Origin: DAOTYH01 sp034435015
Lineage (GTDB): Bacteria > Chloroflexota > Anaerolineae > Aggregatilineales > UBA3940
Assembly (NCBI GenBank): GCA_034435015.1
Contig: DAOTYH010000069.1
Location: 1 to 64,000 of the forward strand
Direction: 5' to 3'
Length of the DNA stretch: 64,000 nt
Every line of letters starts with the position of its first letter. The first letter of the stretch is position 1. Below the pieces are notes generated by a model. That model saw only the letters and a list, made by a program, of their open reading frames with translations. It was not told where the DNA came from and ran no database searches. Positions 27,189-38,300 of this stretch are shown piece by piece. Both the position numbers and the translations under genes were made by a program.

Positions 27189-28517
27189 TTAGACCCCTTC
27201 CAGTACTTTCTCGTGTTCTTCCTCTTCTTCCGGCGCTTCCTGCCCGGTCTGGTACTGCGGACGCAGGTAGCCGCCGTACAGCCGCCACTCGTCCATACGG
27301 CACGAGTTGATCAGCGTGCCGTTGAAGACGCACATGTCGGGGCACGAGTCGCACATGTCCACACGACCGTCGGGCAACAGGTCGGGGGCCTGAACGATCC
27401 CGATGGACTGCATATAGACGGGCGAGAAGAGCAACAGTGGTTTACGTATCACTGTGCGGACATATTCCCGCCAGGCGCGGCGTACCGGCTCATCAAACAG
27501 GCCGGTCAGAAAGACCGTGCGGCCAACACGGTTACTGCGGCGATAGGTCAAGTAGGTCCCCTTGAACCAGTGATGCCACACCTGAGCGGCCTCCATCAGG
27601 CGGGGGCCGATTGAGCCAAGCATGTGGCCGCCTGCCAGCCCGATCTGTACGCCCATCAGCCACTTGATCGAGTCGTGGCGCTGAGTGCCGCCCAGATAGG
27701 CTGAGGCGTCGTAGTGCGGGAACTCTGAGCGAATCTTGGCCCATACGTCCCGCGAGGTCACGCCGGCATCTTCGGCCTTTTCACGCTCCAGCGCGTAGCC
27801 TAAGTCGGCGGGTTGTACCTTCTCGCCGGCAGGGGTGTAGTAGTCAACACCGGTATCCAGCCCGGCCGCACGGAAAGTGATGAAGACCAGCCCATGCACC
27901 CGGTCAATATGTTTGTTGCCCCAACGCACCACATCGTTGATCTGGTCAAAGTTGGAGCGGTAGACCGTCATGCCAAAGTTACAATACAGGCCCGGCACAG
28001 AGGCCACCAGCTCCATCAGCTCCTCGCGGAGTTCGTTCAGCTCAGCCTCTGTTTTGCCGTTCCAGCGGGGGCCGCGCTTTTGCAGGCTGTCCACGTGAAA
28101 GGCGATCCCCAGCGCCCCGGCCTTCTTGAGTTCAACCAGCAGTTCGCGCGTCAGGGCATGGCCGTTTGACAGCACCAGTGCTTCCATGCCCTGCTGTCGG
28201 ATGAACGCCACGATCTCAACGATGTCGGGGTGCAGGATCGGTTCTCCGCCGGCGATGCTGATGTTGTAGACCTTACGCCAGCGTTTGAAAAACAGGATGT
28301 CCTCTTTCAGTTCGTCGAGGGGTTTGTGTCCGGCGATCTGCTGGCGGTAACAGCCCAGACAGTAGATATTGCACTTGTCGGTTGTCTCCAGCCAGCCGAT
28401 GGGGTTGTCATTCATTGACCAAGGCATGCGGTACAGACGGCGCTTGTCGAGTTCCTCCACAGCTAACCTCCTTTGCTGAACCGAGAACCCATTTGCCTCC
28501 TCCCGGCCTGCTGTCAT
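27189..28517 (-). CDS. Radical SAM protein with C-terminal cysteine cluster, function unknown
   Basis: Radical S-adenosylmethionine enzyme of 442 residues. The SAM-cluster motif CNIYCLGC (Cx3Cx2C) lies near residue 55, followed by the GGEP motif. A second cysteine group near the C-terminus, MCDSCPDMC with a further Cys ten residues on, suggests an auxiliary iron-sulfur cluster of SPASM/twitch type. The tail is acidic (EEEEEHE). The C-terminal half has hydrophobic patches (KPLLLFSPVYMQSIGI). I cannot assign a substrate. It is followed on the same strand by no close gene; the TATAAT at 28529-28534 gives only a very short leader. Confidence 0.85.
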   Translation of the reverse strand: MTAGREEANGFSVQQRRLAVEELDKRRLYRMPWSMNDNPIGWLETTDKCNIYCLGCYRQQIAGHKPLDELKEDILFFKRWRKVYNISIAGGEPILHPDIVEIVAFIRQQGMEALVLSNGHALTRELLVELKKAGALGIAFHVDSLQKRGPRWNGKTEAELNELREELMELVASVPGLYCNFGMTVYRSNFDQINDVVRWGNKHIDRVHGLVFITFRAAGLDTGVDYYTPAGEKVQPADLGYALEREKAEDAGVTSRDVWAKIRSEFPHYDASAYLGGTQRHDSIKWLMGVQIGLAGGHMLGSIGPRLMEAAQVWHHWFKGTYLTYRRSNRVGRTVFLTGLFDEPVRRAWREYVRTVIRKPLLLFSPVYMQSIGIVQAPDLLPDGRVDMCDSCPDMCVFNGTLINSCRMDEWRLYGGYLRPQYQTGQEAPEEEEEHEKVLEGV

Positions 28518-28528
28518 CTGTATCCTGT

Positions 28529-28534
28529 ATTATA
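28529..28534 (-). promoter_or_regulatory. Candidate -10 box of the radical SAM gene
   Basis: Consensus TATAAT on the minus strand ends 11 bases before the ATG at 28517, predicting a leader of only about 4-5 bases although an AGGA sits in between. The -35 region is weak. Confidence 0.4.
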
Positions 28535-28617
28535 GTCGATCTGGCGGCCTGCTCCTCTGTGTTTCCCAGTCGTTTGTCCCGCTTCTGCCGGCGCGAAGCC
28601 CCGTGCGTGGGATGGTT

Positions 28618-29250
28618 TCATCCGCCGGCAGTTTCTTCCTCCCATACCATTTGTACCCGACCGGCGGAAAGTTCCGCCAGTGCCGCCTCAAAGCCTGCCC
28701 GGTCGTCCACGGCGAAGACAACCCGCAGAGTGACCTCGCCGGCGAAATCCTCGTCCACGATCTGCCCATGATGGGCCTCAACAAGCTGTTTGACCCGCTC
28801 ATAGAGTGCATAGGGGACAGCTACTCGTCCCGCCTTCCGCTCGACCCGCTCAGCACGGGGCAGGGACGCCAGCGCCTCCTGTGCGGCCTGCGTGTAGGCA
28901 CGCACCAGCCCGCCCGTGCCGAGCTTGGTCCCGCCAAAATAGCGGGTGATCACCAGCACCACATCGCCCAGATCAGCACCGCGCAGGACGGCCAGCGCCG
29001 GGCGGCCTGCCGTGCCGGGCGGCTCGCCGTCGTCGCTCATTCCCTCGATCACGGATGCGCCATATCCCACCCGAAAGGCGTACACGTTGTGAACAGCATC
29101 GTGGAACTCTTCACGTATCCGCTCAATGAAGGCCCGTGCGTCGTCGGGGGTGCGTGCTTCGCCGATGGTGGCGATGAAGCGCGAATTTACCACAACGATC
29201 TCAACACGTGTCGTCGCGCCGGGGATAGGGTAGCGGGCAGCCGTCATCAC
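28618..29250 (-). CDS. YigZ/IMPACT family protein (UPF0029)
   Basis: Conserved protein of 210 residues with the IMPACT-family signature DDGEPPGTAG and the following RYFGGTKLGTGGLVRAY segment, plus a C-terminal ferredoxin-like domain (DUF1949 type). Members are linked to translation regulation and, in some reports, peptidase-related activity; the molecular role is not settled. Its ATG overlaps the end of the upstream PepF-like gene by 4 bases (ATGA), so the two are translationally coupled. Confidence 0.92.
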   Translation of the reverse strand: MMTAARYPIPGATTRVEIVVVNSRFIATIGEARTPDDARAFIERIREEFHDAVHNVYAFRVGYGASVIEGMSDDGEPPGTAGRPALAVLRGADLGDVVLVITRYFGGTKLGTGGLVRAYTQAAQEALASLPRAERVERKAGRVAVPYALYERVKQLVEAHHGQIVDEDFAGEVTLRVVFAVDDRAGFEAALAELSAGRVQMVWEEETAGG

Positions 29251-30965
29251 TCCAACAGGCTTTCCAGCGCTTCGATGCGTTCTTCCAGCAGACTGACCGC
29301 ACTGCGCAGGGTGCCGGCATCAAAGGCAAAGCGGGCGCCGGCGGCGGCGTACATCTCCGGCAGGCTCACACTGCCGCCCAGCGACAGGGCGTGGCGGTAC
29401 TGCGCAACCGCTCCGGCCTGATCGCGCAAGGCATTGCGCCAGACCTGTACCGCGCCAAGCTGAGCCAGCCCGTATTCAACGTAGTAAAACGGATCAGTAA
29501 ACAGATGAAGCTGGCGCCGCCAGCGCATGGCAACAGCGTCTTCTAGGCCGGTGAAATCCACGCCGCGCATGAAGCGTTTCCATAGCGCGTCCCATACTTC
29601 ATCACAGCGGGCAGGATCAGCTCCCTCGTCGGGATGGGTGTACACCCAGTGCTGGTAGGCATCTACTACGGCCATGTACGGCCAGAAGGTGATGATGCCT
29701 TCCAGATGTTCGATGCCGGCGCGGGCGAACTCCTCGTCAGTGTAGAAGCCGCCTTCTTTGGCTGGCAGGTAGGGGGATGCCAGCAGTTCCATAGACATCG
29801 AGGCGACCTCAGCGAACTCCAGCGGCACGCCGACCGAGTTACGCTGATGGAAGTAGGGCAGGCCGGCTGTCTCGAAGACGTGGAAGCTGTGGCCGGCCTC
29901 GTGCAGGAGGGTCATCACGTCGTCATGCGTGCCGACCGCGTTCATGAAGATGAAGGGCCGCCGGCAGGCCTCGTAGGGCATGCTGTAGGCGCCGGGGGAT
30001 TTGTTGGGGCGGCTGTCCAGGTCGAGCAGATTCTCGCGGCGCATGATGTCAAAATATTGCCCTAACGCCGGATCAACCCGGTCGAAGATGACAGCCGTCC
30101 GCTCAACCAGTTCCGGCACGGTCTCAAAGGGATGCAGTGCAGGTCTGCCGAACGGGTCCACAGAGGTATCCCATGGGCGCAGGGTATCCAGACCCAGCCG
30201 CCTGCGCCGCTTCTCGTAGATGCGCTCTGCCGCCGGAACAACTACTTCCTCAATGGCACGGTGGAAAGAGAGACAGTCTTCCGGCGTGTAGTCGAAACGT
30301 GATTGATCCAGCCAGCGGTAGGCGCGGTAATCCGGCAGGCCGGCCTGTTCTGCGATCTGCTGGCGGAGCTTGACTAATCCAGCCCATACTTCGTTGACGG
30401 CCTGACGGTCAACCATCTGGCGCTCCAGGCCGAGCCGCCAGGCCTGTTCGCGCGTGGGGCGGTCAGGGTTCTGATAGATCAGGGTGAGCTGTTGGAGCGT
30501 CAGGGACTGGCCTTCCCATTCGACGGTCTGGGCGCCGGCGATCTGTTCGAACTGGCTGGAGAGCTTTTTCTCCTCAGCCAGCAGGGGCAGATTAGCCTCG
30601 CGGAAAATCTCGGCCTGTGCGCGCATGCGGTGCAGGGGAACGTCAAAACCTTCAGGCTGGAGGCCGCTGTCTAACAGCTTCTGTTTGAGTCCATTCTCGG
30701 CCTGCTGAATAGGCGGACGGACATGCTCGACAAAGTGTTCGTAGCGTTGCTGGGCTTGCTGATCGGCGGTGTTGACAGTTGTGGCCACATACAGCCGCCA
30801 GTAGGCTTCGTCGTACAGCTCAGCCAGCCGTGACCAGTCAGCCAGCCAGCCTGCGACAGTACCGGCGGTCAGCGGGCGGGCCGCCAGTTCGGCGAAGTAG
30901 GGTTCGAATTGCGGCCATTCCCAGCTCATACAGTCAAGGGCAGAGCGTGTCAGCGAAGAGAACAT
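29247..30965 (-). CDS. M3 family oligoendopeptidase (PepF-like)
   Basis: Cytoplasmic zinc metallopeptidase of 572 residues that cuts short peptides. The HExxH motif is HEAGH (in TLLHEAGHSFH) with the third zinc ligand expected in the downstream EFAEVASMSME segment. Length fits the PepF/M3B group. The frame opens at a TTG at 30974, but the ATG at 30965 follows AAAGG by 9 bases; an ATG at 30929 is also possible. Co-directional with and overlapping the YigZ gene. Confidence 0.93.
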   Translation of the reverse strand: MFSSLTRSALDCMSWEWPQFEPYFAELAARPLTAGTVAGWLADWSRLAELYDEAYWRLYVATTVNTADQQAQQRYEHFVEHVRPPIQQAENGLKQKLLDSGLQPEGFDVPLHRMRAQAEIFREANLPLLAEEKKLSSQFEQIAGAQTVEWEGQSLTLQQLTLIYQNPDRPTREQAWRLGLERQMVDRQAVNEVWAGLVKLRQQIAEQAGLPDYRAYRWLDQSRFDYTPEDCLSFHRAIEEVVVPAAERIYEKRRRRLGLDTLRPWDTSVDPFGRPALHPFETVPELVERTAVIFDRVDPALGQYFDIMRRENLLDLDSRPNKSPGAYSMPYEACRRPFIFMNAVGTHDDVMTLLHEAGHSFHVFETAGLPYFHQRNSVGVPLEFAEVASMSMELLASPYLPAKEGGFYTDEEFARAGIEHLEGIITFWPYMAVVDAYQHWVYTHPDEGADPARCDEVWDALWKRFMRGVDFTGLEDAVAMRWRRQLHLFTDPFYYVEYGLAQLGAVQVWRNALRDQAGAVAQYRHALSLGGSVSLPEMYAAAGARFAFDAGTLRSAVSLLEERIEALESLLE

Positions 30966-31288
30966 CGTCAGCAACCTTTCTCTTGAGAACGAACACGGGT
31001 GAGGGGGGCTGTGCCAATGAAGTAAGTCTACTCACAGGCCTTCCCTTATTGCAAGCGGGCTGGGGAGCACCTCGCCCGTCTCTGAACAGCCTGAGCGGCA
31101 CAGCTTTTTAAGGTTATGGTATGGTTTGAATCAAGCGCGAAGCGGTAGGGTATATCCCCATTCAAAAGGAAGGGGGTTGATGTTACAGTGAAGATGCCTT
31201 CATTGTGGGCGGGGGCCTTTTATCTATTTCAATTATCCCCTGCCATCCTTGGAGGTAACTTCACGAGCGGGATCGTCAAGAAGGACAT
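30966..31288. other. Divergent intergenic region, 323 bases
   Basis: No gene seen. It separates the PepF-like gene (left) from the binding-protein gene (right) and must hold promoters for both. On the minus strand TTGCAA, 18 bases, TAGACT is a reasonable candidate. On the plus strand TTGAAT (31126-31131) with TATATC (31151-31156) has a 19-base spacer and is weak. I see no thiamine riboswitch or other recognisable RNA motif. Confidence 0.6.
31025..31054 (-). promoter_or_regulatory. Candidate promoter of the PepF-YigZ operon
   Basis: On the minus strand TTGCAA (31049-31054), 18-base spacer and TAGACT (31025-31030), about 60 bases upstream of the PepF start. Confidence 0.35.
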
Positions 31289-32311
31289 ATGACCTACCGA
31301 CATCAGTTTCTTGTGATCGCCTTGGTTCTCGCCGCCGCATTCTGTCTGTCTGCCTGCGGCGGCCCGGCGTCTGAACCTGCCGACACGGGGAATCGTGACC
31401 GCGTCGCTGTTCAGCTTTCGTGGGTTCACACAATCGAGTTTGCCGGATTCTACATGGCCGAGGAGAAGGGATATTACTCGGAGGAGAATCTGGCGGTTGA
31501 ATTGCGTCCGGGCGGGCTGGATGCCGAAGGGAATGTCATCAACGCCATTGACGAGGTTGTTGCAGGCCGCGCCGAGTTTGGAGTGTTTGACGGCGCTTCG
31601 CTGACGATAGCACGAAACGAAGGGATACCGGTGGTGGCCATCGCGGCCATTTATCAGCGTAGCCCGGTGGCCTTTGTGTCGCTGGCGGAGAAGGGGATTG
31701 TCTCACCGCAGGACCTGATCGGGGCCAACGCGGCGATTGACCTGGCCTCCAGCGGCCCCCTCTTTTTCACCCTTCTGGCCAACCAGCATATTGACCCTGC
31801 ACGGGTTAACGTTGTGCAACGCACTGACTTCAGCATTGAGCCGCTCATCAGCGGCGAGACGGATGTGATTGACGGATGGCTCACTAATGAAGTGGTGGCG
31901 TTGGAGATGGCAGGATACGAGAGCAGTATCATCCTGCCTTCTGAGTATGGCCTGGACATGTACCCGAACCTCATTTTCACCACCACCGACATGATTGCCA
32001 ACCATCCCGATCTGGTGGAGCGCTTCCTGCGGGCCACACTACGGGGGATGCAGAGTGCCATTGAAGACCCTAATACGGCGGCGGCGCTGGTGTTGAATTA
32101 CAACAGCGAAAGAACCCTTGAAGTGGAGACAGCGGCCATGCAGAGGTCTCTGCCCTTGCTTGCGCCGGCAGGAAGCCGGCCCGGTATGATGCGTGCCGAT
32201 GTGTGGTATGTTACCTATCAGCTTTTGGCTGACCAAGGCCTCATTGACAGGACGCTGGACATCAATCAGGTCTATACGATGGAGTTTCTTAACAGGATTT
32301 ATGGCGGGTAG
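31289..32311 (+). CDS. NMT1/THI5-like substrate-binding lipoprotein
   Basis: Periplasmic-type binding protein of 340 residues. An N-terminal signal peptide ends in a lipobox (LSAC, Cys23), so it is probably lipid-anchored on the outer face of the membrane. The mature part begins VAVQLSWVHTIEFAGFYMAEEKGYY, split here as VAVQLSWVHTIEFAGF plus YMAEEKGYY, typical of the NMT1/THI5-SsuA superfamily that binds pyrimidine precursors, riboflavin-like or sulfonate ligands. The actual ligand is unknown. There is no ABC permease or ATPase nearby; instead a giant Cache-domain histidine kinase starts 21 bases downstream. That suggests the protein presents a ligand to the kinase rather than feeding a transporter. 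The ATG follows AAGGACAT. Confidence 0.9.
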   Translation: MTYRHQFLVIALVLAAAFCLSACGGPASEPADTGNRDRVAVQLSWVHTIEFAGFYMAEEKGYYSEENLAVELRPGGLDAEGNVINAIDEVVAGRAEFGVFDGASLTIARNEGIPVVAIAAIYQRSPVAFVSLAEKGIVSPQDLIGANAAIDLASSGPLFFTLLANQHIDPARVNVVQRTDFSIEPLISGETDVIDGWLTNEVVALEMAGYESSIILPSEYGLDMYPNLIFTTTDMIANHPDLVERFLRATLRGMQSAIEDPNTAAALVLNYNSERTLEVETAAMQRSLPLLAPAGSRPGMMRADVWYVTYQLLADQGLIDRTLDINQVYTMEFLNRIYGG

Positions 32312-32332
32312 CTGTCCGCCGGGGGAGACGCT

Positions 32333-35300
32333 ATGAGTGTGACTGCGTCGTCAAACAAAGAGAGCCAGGTGGAACTGCCCTTACACCGGCAACTCCGCTG
32401 GAATCTGGTGTTTTACTTCGTTTTGCTGGCTGTATTGCCATTAGGGATAGTTGTTTCTATCCTGCTGGCGCGGACCAGCATACAGAGCAGGGAACAGGTC
32501 GTTAACCAGCTTGAGTCGGTGGCGGCACTCAAAAGCCAGCAGATCTCAAACTGGCTGTCTGATGCCGGGATGGCGATGGATACCATCCTAGCCGGACAGG
32601 GCCGCCAGAACCTGTTTGCTGAGTTGGCCTTCGCTCCTGTAGTGGATCGCACCAAACAGGAGACAGCCAATGCTATTCTGGCGGAGGCTGTTCAGGCGAA
32701 TGCCAACTTCGCTGAGCTGTTCCTGTACAACATACGCGGCGAAGTGATCGCTTCCTCTGACCCCAATCAGATCGGGAAGGTGGTCGCGCGTCAGCCGTTC
32801 TTCAGCGCCAGTCTGGCGGGAAATGTGGTTCAGCCGCCCTACTATGAACTGCGCACCGGCAACCTGACGCTGATCATTACCCGGCCTGTGCGGTCATCAA
32901 ACGGCAGTATCATTGGTGTGCTGGCAGGCAGGCTGAGTCTGGATATGCTGGCCAATCTCATGGCCGAGCGTACCGGCCTTGGCGAGACGGGTGAAACCTA
33001 TCTGGTCAGCGCTGAGAGTAACTACCTGCTGACTCCCAGCCGCTCTGAGGGCTATCCGTTGACACGTGCCTATCACAGTGAAGGCATTGATGCGGCCCTG
33101 CGGGGCGAGAACGGCGTCGGCCTCTACTATGATTACCGAGATCCGCCGGTGCAGGTACTGGGTGCTTATCGGTGGGTGCCGGAGCTTCAGGCCGCCCTGC
33201 TGGCTGAACAGGACCAGGCCGAGGCGCTGGCTGATGCGGTCCGGGCGCGCAACTTCAGCATTGGGTCGGCGATATTGGCGGCGATGGCGGCAGTAGCGGT
33301 CGGCTACCTGACCGTCTCACGAGTCACCCAGCCTGTTACCGTTCTAACTCAGACAGCAACCCGCATTGCTGAAGGCGACCTGAGCGAGCGGGCGGAGGTC
33401 AAGGAAGAAAACGAGATCGGTCTGCTGGCCTCTGCCTTCAACACGATGGCTGATCAGTTGCAGGATATGATCGGCTCGCTGGAACACCGCGTCGAAGCCC
33501 GCACGCGCGACCTGCAGGTCGCGGCGGAGGTGTCACAACAGCTTACTTCCCTGCTTGATCTGGATCAGCTACTGCCCCAATTGGTTGAGCTGACGAAGAG
33601 CAGTTTCAGCCTCTACCATGCCCACGTCTATCTGCTGGACGAGGCACGCGAGTGGCTGATCATGACGGCTGGCGCGGGCGAAGCCGGGCGGATCATGAAG
33701 GAACACGGGCACAAAATCCCTCTGAACGCTGAGCGCAGTCTGGTGGCCCGTGCGGCCCGTGAGCGTGAAGCCGTCATCATCAGCGACGTGCTTAAGGAGC
33801 CGGACTTCCTGCCCAACCCCCTCCTGCCGCAAACCCGTTCTGAGATGGCTGTGCCGATGGCTCGGGGCGAGGAAGTGATCGGCGTGCTGGACGTTCAGTC
33901 CGAACAGGTGGACCGCTTCTCTAAAGATGAGATGCTGGTCATGACCACGCTGGCCGGTCAGGTGGCAGTGGCGGTGGAGAATGCCCGCGCCTTTGCTCAG
34001 CTTCAGAAGGCGCAGGAAGAAACGCAGGCCCTCCTGCTCGAGCTGGCCCAGCGGGATATGTTCTCCGTCGGTACATCTCGTATTGCTACCAGCCTCCTGA
34101 AAGGCGGTCTGAGCGAGCTTAAGAACGCGCTGGAGACACTGGGGCAGATCACAAGTGTCAGCCGGGTGTATATCTTTGAGAACTTCACCAACCCTGCCGG
34201 CGCGTTGTGTATGCGCCAGACGCATGAGTGGGTAGCGGAGGGAATCACCCCCCAGATTGGCAATGAGGAATTGCAGTCCCTCCCCTATGATGCCTTGCCC
34301 CACCTGCGCGATGCCCTAAGCCGGGGCGAGGTCTTTAAGGGGCTGGTGCGTGATCTGCCAGAGCCGGAACACGGATTGATGGCCGGGCAGGACATCCGCT
34401 CAATGGCGGTACTGCCCATCTATATTGGAGAGGAATGGTACGGCTTCATCGGCCTGGATGACTGCGAGCAGGAACGCGAGTGGTCTCCGCTGGAGATCGA
34501 GCTGTTACAGACAGTCAGCACCGCGATCTCCTATGCCATCTCCGGCGCCCGCCTGCTCAAGCGGACGCAGGATGCACTGGCACAGGTAGAGACCCTCTAT
34601 GCCATGAGCCGGGCCTTCATTGGCGCACGGGGGCCGCAGGAACTGCTGGAGGCGTTTGTTGGGTTGAATGTGTCCTCCGGCGCTTACAACGCCTACCTGA
34701 ACTACATCCACTTTAATCAAGACGGCATGCCGGAGTGGTCTGAGGTGGCCGGCAATGTGACGAGGGTGCCGGTGGCAGTTGATCAGCCCATCGGCACCAA
34801 GCGGCGTATCACCTCCGCCGCGGCCCAGCAGATCCTCTCCGGCGAGCGCGGGATCACGGTGATCGCCGACAGCGAGGCGGAAGGTGAGGCTGTCAATTCT
34901 CCGTTTGTCGAGATGCTCCGTGCCCTCAAGATGCGTTCGGCGGCGGTTATACCTCTTGTCCCGCCCGGCGGAAACCTGCTGGGAACGATTACCCTGACAT
35001 GGCCGGAGCCGCATCAGGTAAGCGAGCAGGAGATACAGCTTTACGAGGTTGTAGCGCCTCAGATGGCGACCATACTCGAAAACCTGCGGCTGTATGAGGA
35101 GACGGAGGCGTCCCGTAAACGGTTCGAGGACGTGGCCCTCAGCTCGTCTGACTGGGTGTGGGAGACAGACGCAGAGGGGCGCTACACCTACTGCTCGGAG
35201 CGTGTGAGGGATGTGCTGGGCTACGCGCCGGAGGAGGTGATCGGCAGAACCCCCTTTGATTTTATGATCCCAGGTGAGGCTGAGCGGGTGCTGAATCTGT

Positions 35301-38300
35301 TCCGTGATATCGCGGCCAACCGGCGGCGTATCGTTGACTTGGAAAACTGGAACTATCGCAAAGACGGCACGGAGGTCTGCATGCTGACCAGCGGCGTGCC
35401 GATTCTGGATGCCGGCGGCAACCTGCTCGGCTATCGCGGTGTTGACAAGGACATCACCCGCCAGAAGAACTTCGAGCGGCGGCAGAACCTCGCCTATGAA
35501 CTGGGTCAGGAGCTGGCAACCCTGCTTGATCTCGACACGGTGCTTCAGCGGACGATAGCCCGTTTGAGCGAAGCGTTCGGTTACTACCATGCGCACATCT
35601 ACCTGCTGGACGAAGATGGCGCTTACCTGTCGGTCCGTGAGGGGCTGGGTGAGGCGGGCCGGGTGCTGAAGGAGCAGAAGCACCGCATCCCGCTCCATGC
35701 CGAGAAGAGCCTGGTGGCCCGTGCGGCCCGTTCGTTGAAGCCGGTGATTGTTAACGACGTGTCGCAAAACCCTGACTTCCTGCCTAACCCCCTGTTGCCG
35801 GAGACGCGCTCTGAGGTGGCCGTACCTCTGTTCGTAGGCCAGCAGTTGCTGGGGGTGCTGGACGTACAACAGAACAGCGTCAATGCCTTCGAAGAGGACG
35901 AACTTCGTATCCTGCTGATCATTGCTAACCAGCTTGCGGCCTCAGTTGCCAATGCCCGCCTGTTTGAGCAGACGCAGGAGGCCTTGGCTGAGACGCAGAC
36001 GCTGTATCAGGCCAGCCAGAAGTTCATTCAGGCAGGCGGCCCTGAGGATGTTCTGAGGGCTCTGGCGGACATTGTGCCTTACCGCGACACGCTTGGCGTG
36101 CTGTTGTTCTACTACGATGTGGACGAAGAGGGCCAGCCGATATGGGCGGAGCTGGCGGCACAGGTTCAGATCAGCGGCGAGCCTGCTATGAGTGTCGGCA
36201 CGCGCTTCCCTGTTGCCGACCTGATGTTGACGCGCTGGCTGATCGAGGACCCCTACCGTCCGCAACACATTACCGACCTGCTGGATGCCAGCAATGAGGC
36301 TAGCGTAGAGATTGCCCAAAGCGTACCGATAGGCGGAATTCGGTCTATTGTGGCTATTCCCCTGACCATTGGCCGCCGCCGTTTAGGCGCGGTTGCCCTG
36401 ACATGGCAACAGCCGCGTGAGTTCGATGAGCGGGAGCTTCGTCTTTACGAAACGCTTGGCCCGCAGGCGGCGGCCCTGCTGGAGAGCCAGCGCCTGCTGA
36501 TGGAGACCAAGACTTCTGAGCAGTTGGTCCGCTCGGTGATTGATGCCAGCACCGACTGGATCTGGGCTAAAGACCGCAACTTCCGCTTCATTCTGGCCAA
36601 CCGTATCATGGCTGATCAGCTTTACGGCCTAACGCCTGAGGAGATTGTCGGCAGGGATGACTACGATTTCGCCCCGAAGGAGCTGGTTGACGGCGACCCC
36701 TCACGTGGGATTCGCGGCTTCCGTGTTGATGATGAGGCCGCTCTAAGGGGAGAGACAGTCCACAACCCCTATGATGTGGTACAGTTCAAAGATGGCTCTG
36801 AGCATATTCTGGACACGATCAAAGTGCCGCTGTACGACGCCGAGGGGAACATCATTGGCGTGCTGGGCGTGGGCCGTGACATCACCGAGCGCGAACGCAC
36901 CCGCCGCCGTCAGCAGGCCGCTTATGAACTGGGCCAGCGGCTGGCCGCCCTGCTTGATCCTGAGGAACTGCTCAAGGAGACGGTCAACCGTCTGGCTGAG
37001 ACCTTCGAGTATTACCATGTGCATGTGTACTTGCTGGATGAAGAGGGGCAACGGTTAGTCGTCCGCGAGGGTCTGGGGCAGGTCGGCCAGATGCTGAAGG
37101 AGATGGGACATGCCATCCCGCTGGATGCCGAGCGCAGTCTGGTGGCCCGCTCTGGCCGTACACTGGAGCCGGTCATCGTCAACGATGTGACTGAAGACCC
37201 CGATCACCTGCCCAACCCCCTCCTGCCGCTTACGCGCTCTGAGGTGGCTGTTCCGCTGATCGTCGGTTCACGGCTGGTGGGCGTGCTGGACGTCCAGCAG
37301 AAGGAAGCAGGGGCATTTGACGAGGATGAAATCCGGACCCTGTCCATCATTGCCAATCAGCTTGCAGTTGCCCTGGCCAACGCTCAACTGTTTGCTGAGA
37401 ATGCCCAGCGCCTTGCCATCATAGAGAACTCTGCTAACGCAGTAGCGTTGGGTGATCTGAACGGCGGGTTTATCTATGGCAACCCAGTCCTGCGCGGGCT
37501 GTTGGGTGATATACCAGCCGAAGAGGTGCGCCGTCATAAGTTTGCCGATCTGGTTGATCCGGAGACCCGGAGGTACGTAGCGGAAACCATCATGCCCCTT
37601 CTGCATGAACGGGGCAGATGGCACGGCGAGGCGACGCTGTACCGCAGTGACGGCTCTCCCTTCCCGGCTGAGGTAACGCTCTTCCTCATCCATGATGAGC
37701 AGGGACAGCCCCGCAACATCGCCGCCATCATCACGGACATCACTGAACGCAAGCAGGCTGAGGAGGCCCGGCGTCAGCAGGAGCAGTTGCTCCGCCTGAT
37801 CATTGACACCAGCCCGGACTGGATTTTCGTTAAGGACCTCCAGTACCGCTACATGCTGGTCAACAAGGCCTTTGCTGAGTACTACGGCCAGCGTACCCCT
37901 GAGGAGATGGTGGGCAAGGATGACTACGATCTGGGCACACCGGCCTACCTGATCGAGGGTGACCCGGAGAAGGGCATACGCGGTTTCCGTACCGATGACC
38001 GGGCTGTGCTGGAGCAAGGGGAAACTATCTTCAACCCCTACGATGTGGTGAACTACGCTGACGGCACACTCCATGTGTTTGAAACTGAAAAGCTCCCCCT
38101 GCGGGATACAACAGGGGAGGTGATCGGTGTGCTGGGGCTGGCCCGTGACGTAACCGAGCGTGAGGAGGCACGCCGCCGCCAGCAGGCCGCTTATGAGCTG
38201 GCCCGGCAGTTGACTACCCTGCTCGATGTGGATACCTTGCTCCGTGAGACACTGGTCCGCCTGAAAGAGACCTTCGGCTACTACCATGCTCACGTGTATC

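Noticed and set aside
27189..31000. Selenoprotein reading through TGA near the tRNA-Sec or in the radical SAM and peptidase genes
   Set aside because: Frames end at normal stops with expected family lengths; no Cys-to-TGA position noticed.
30966..31288. Thiamine (TPP) riboswitch ahead of the NMT1/THI5-like gene
   Set aside because: No CUGAGA-type conserved core or paired stems found; ligand need not be a thiamine precursor.
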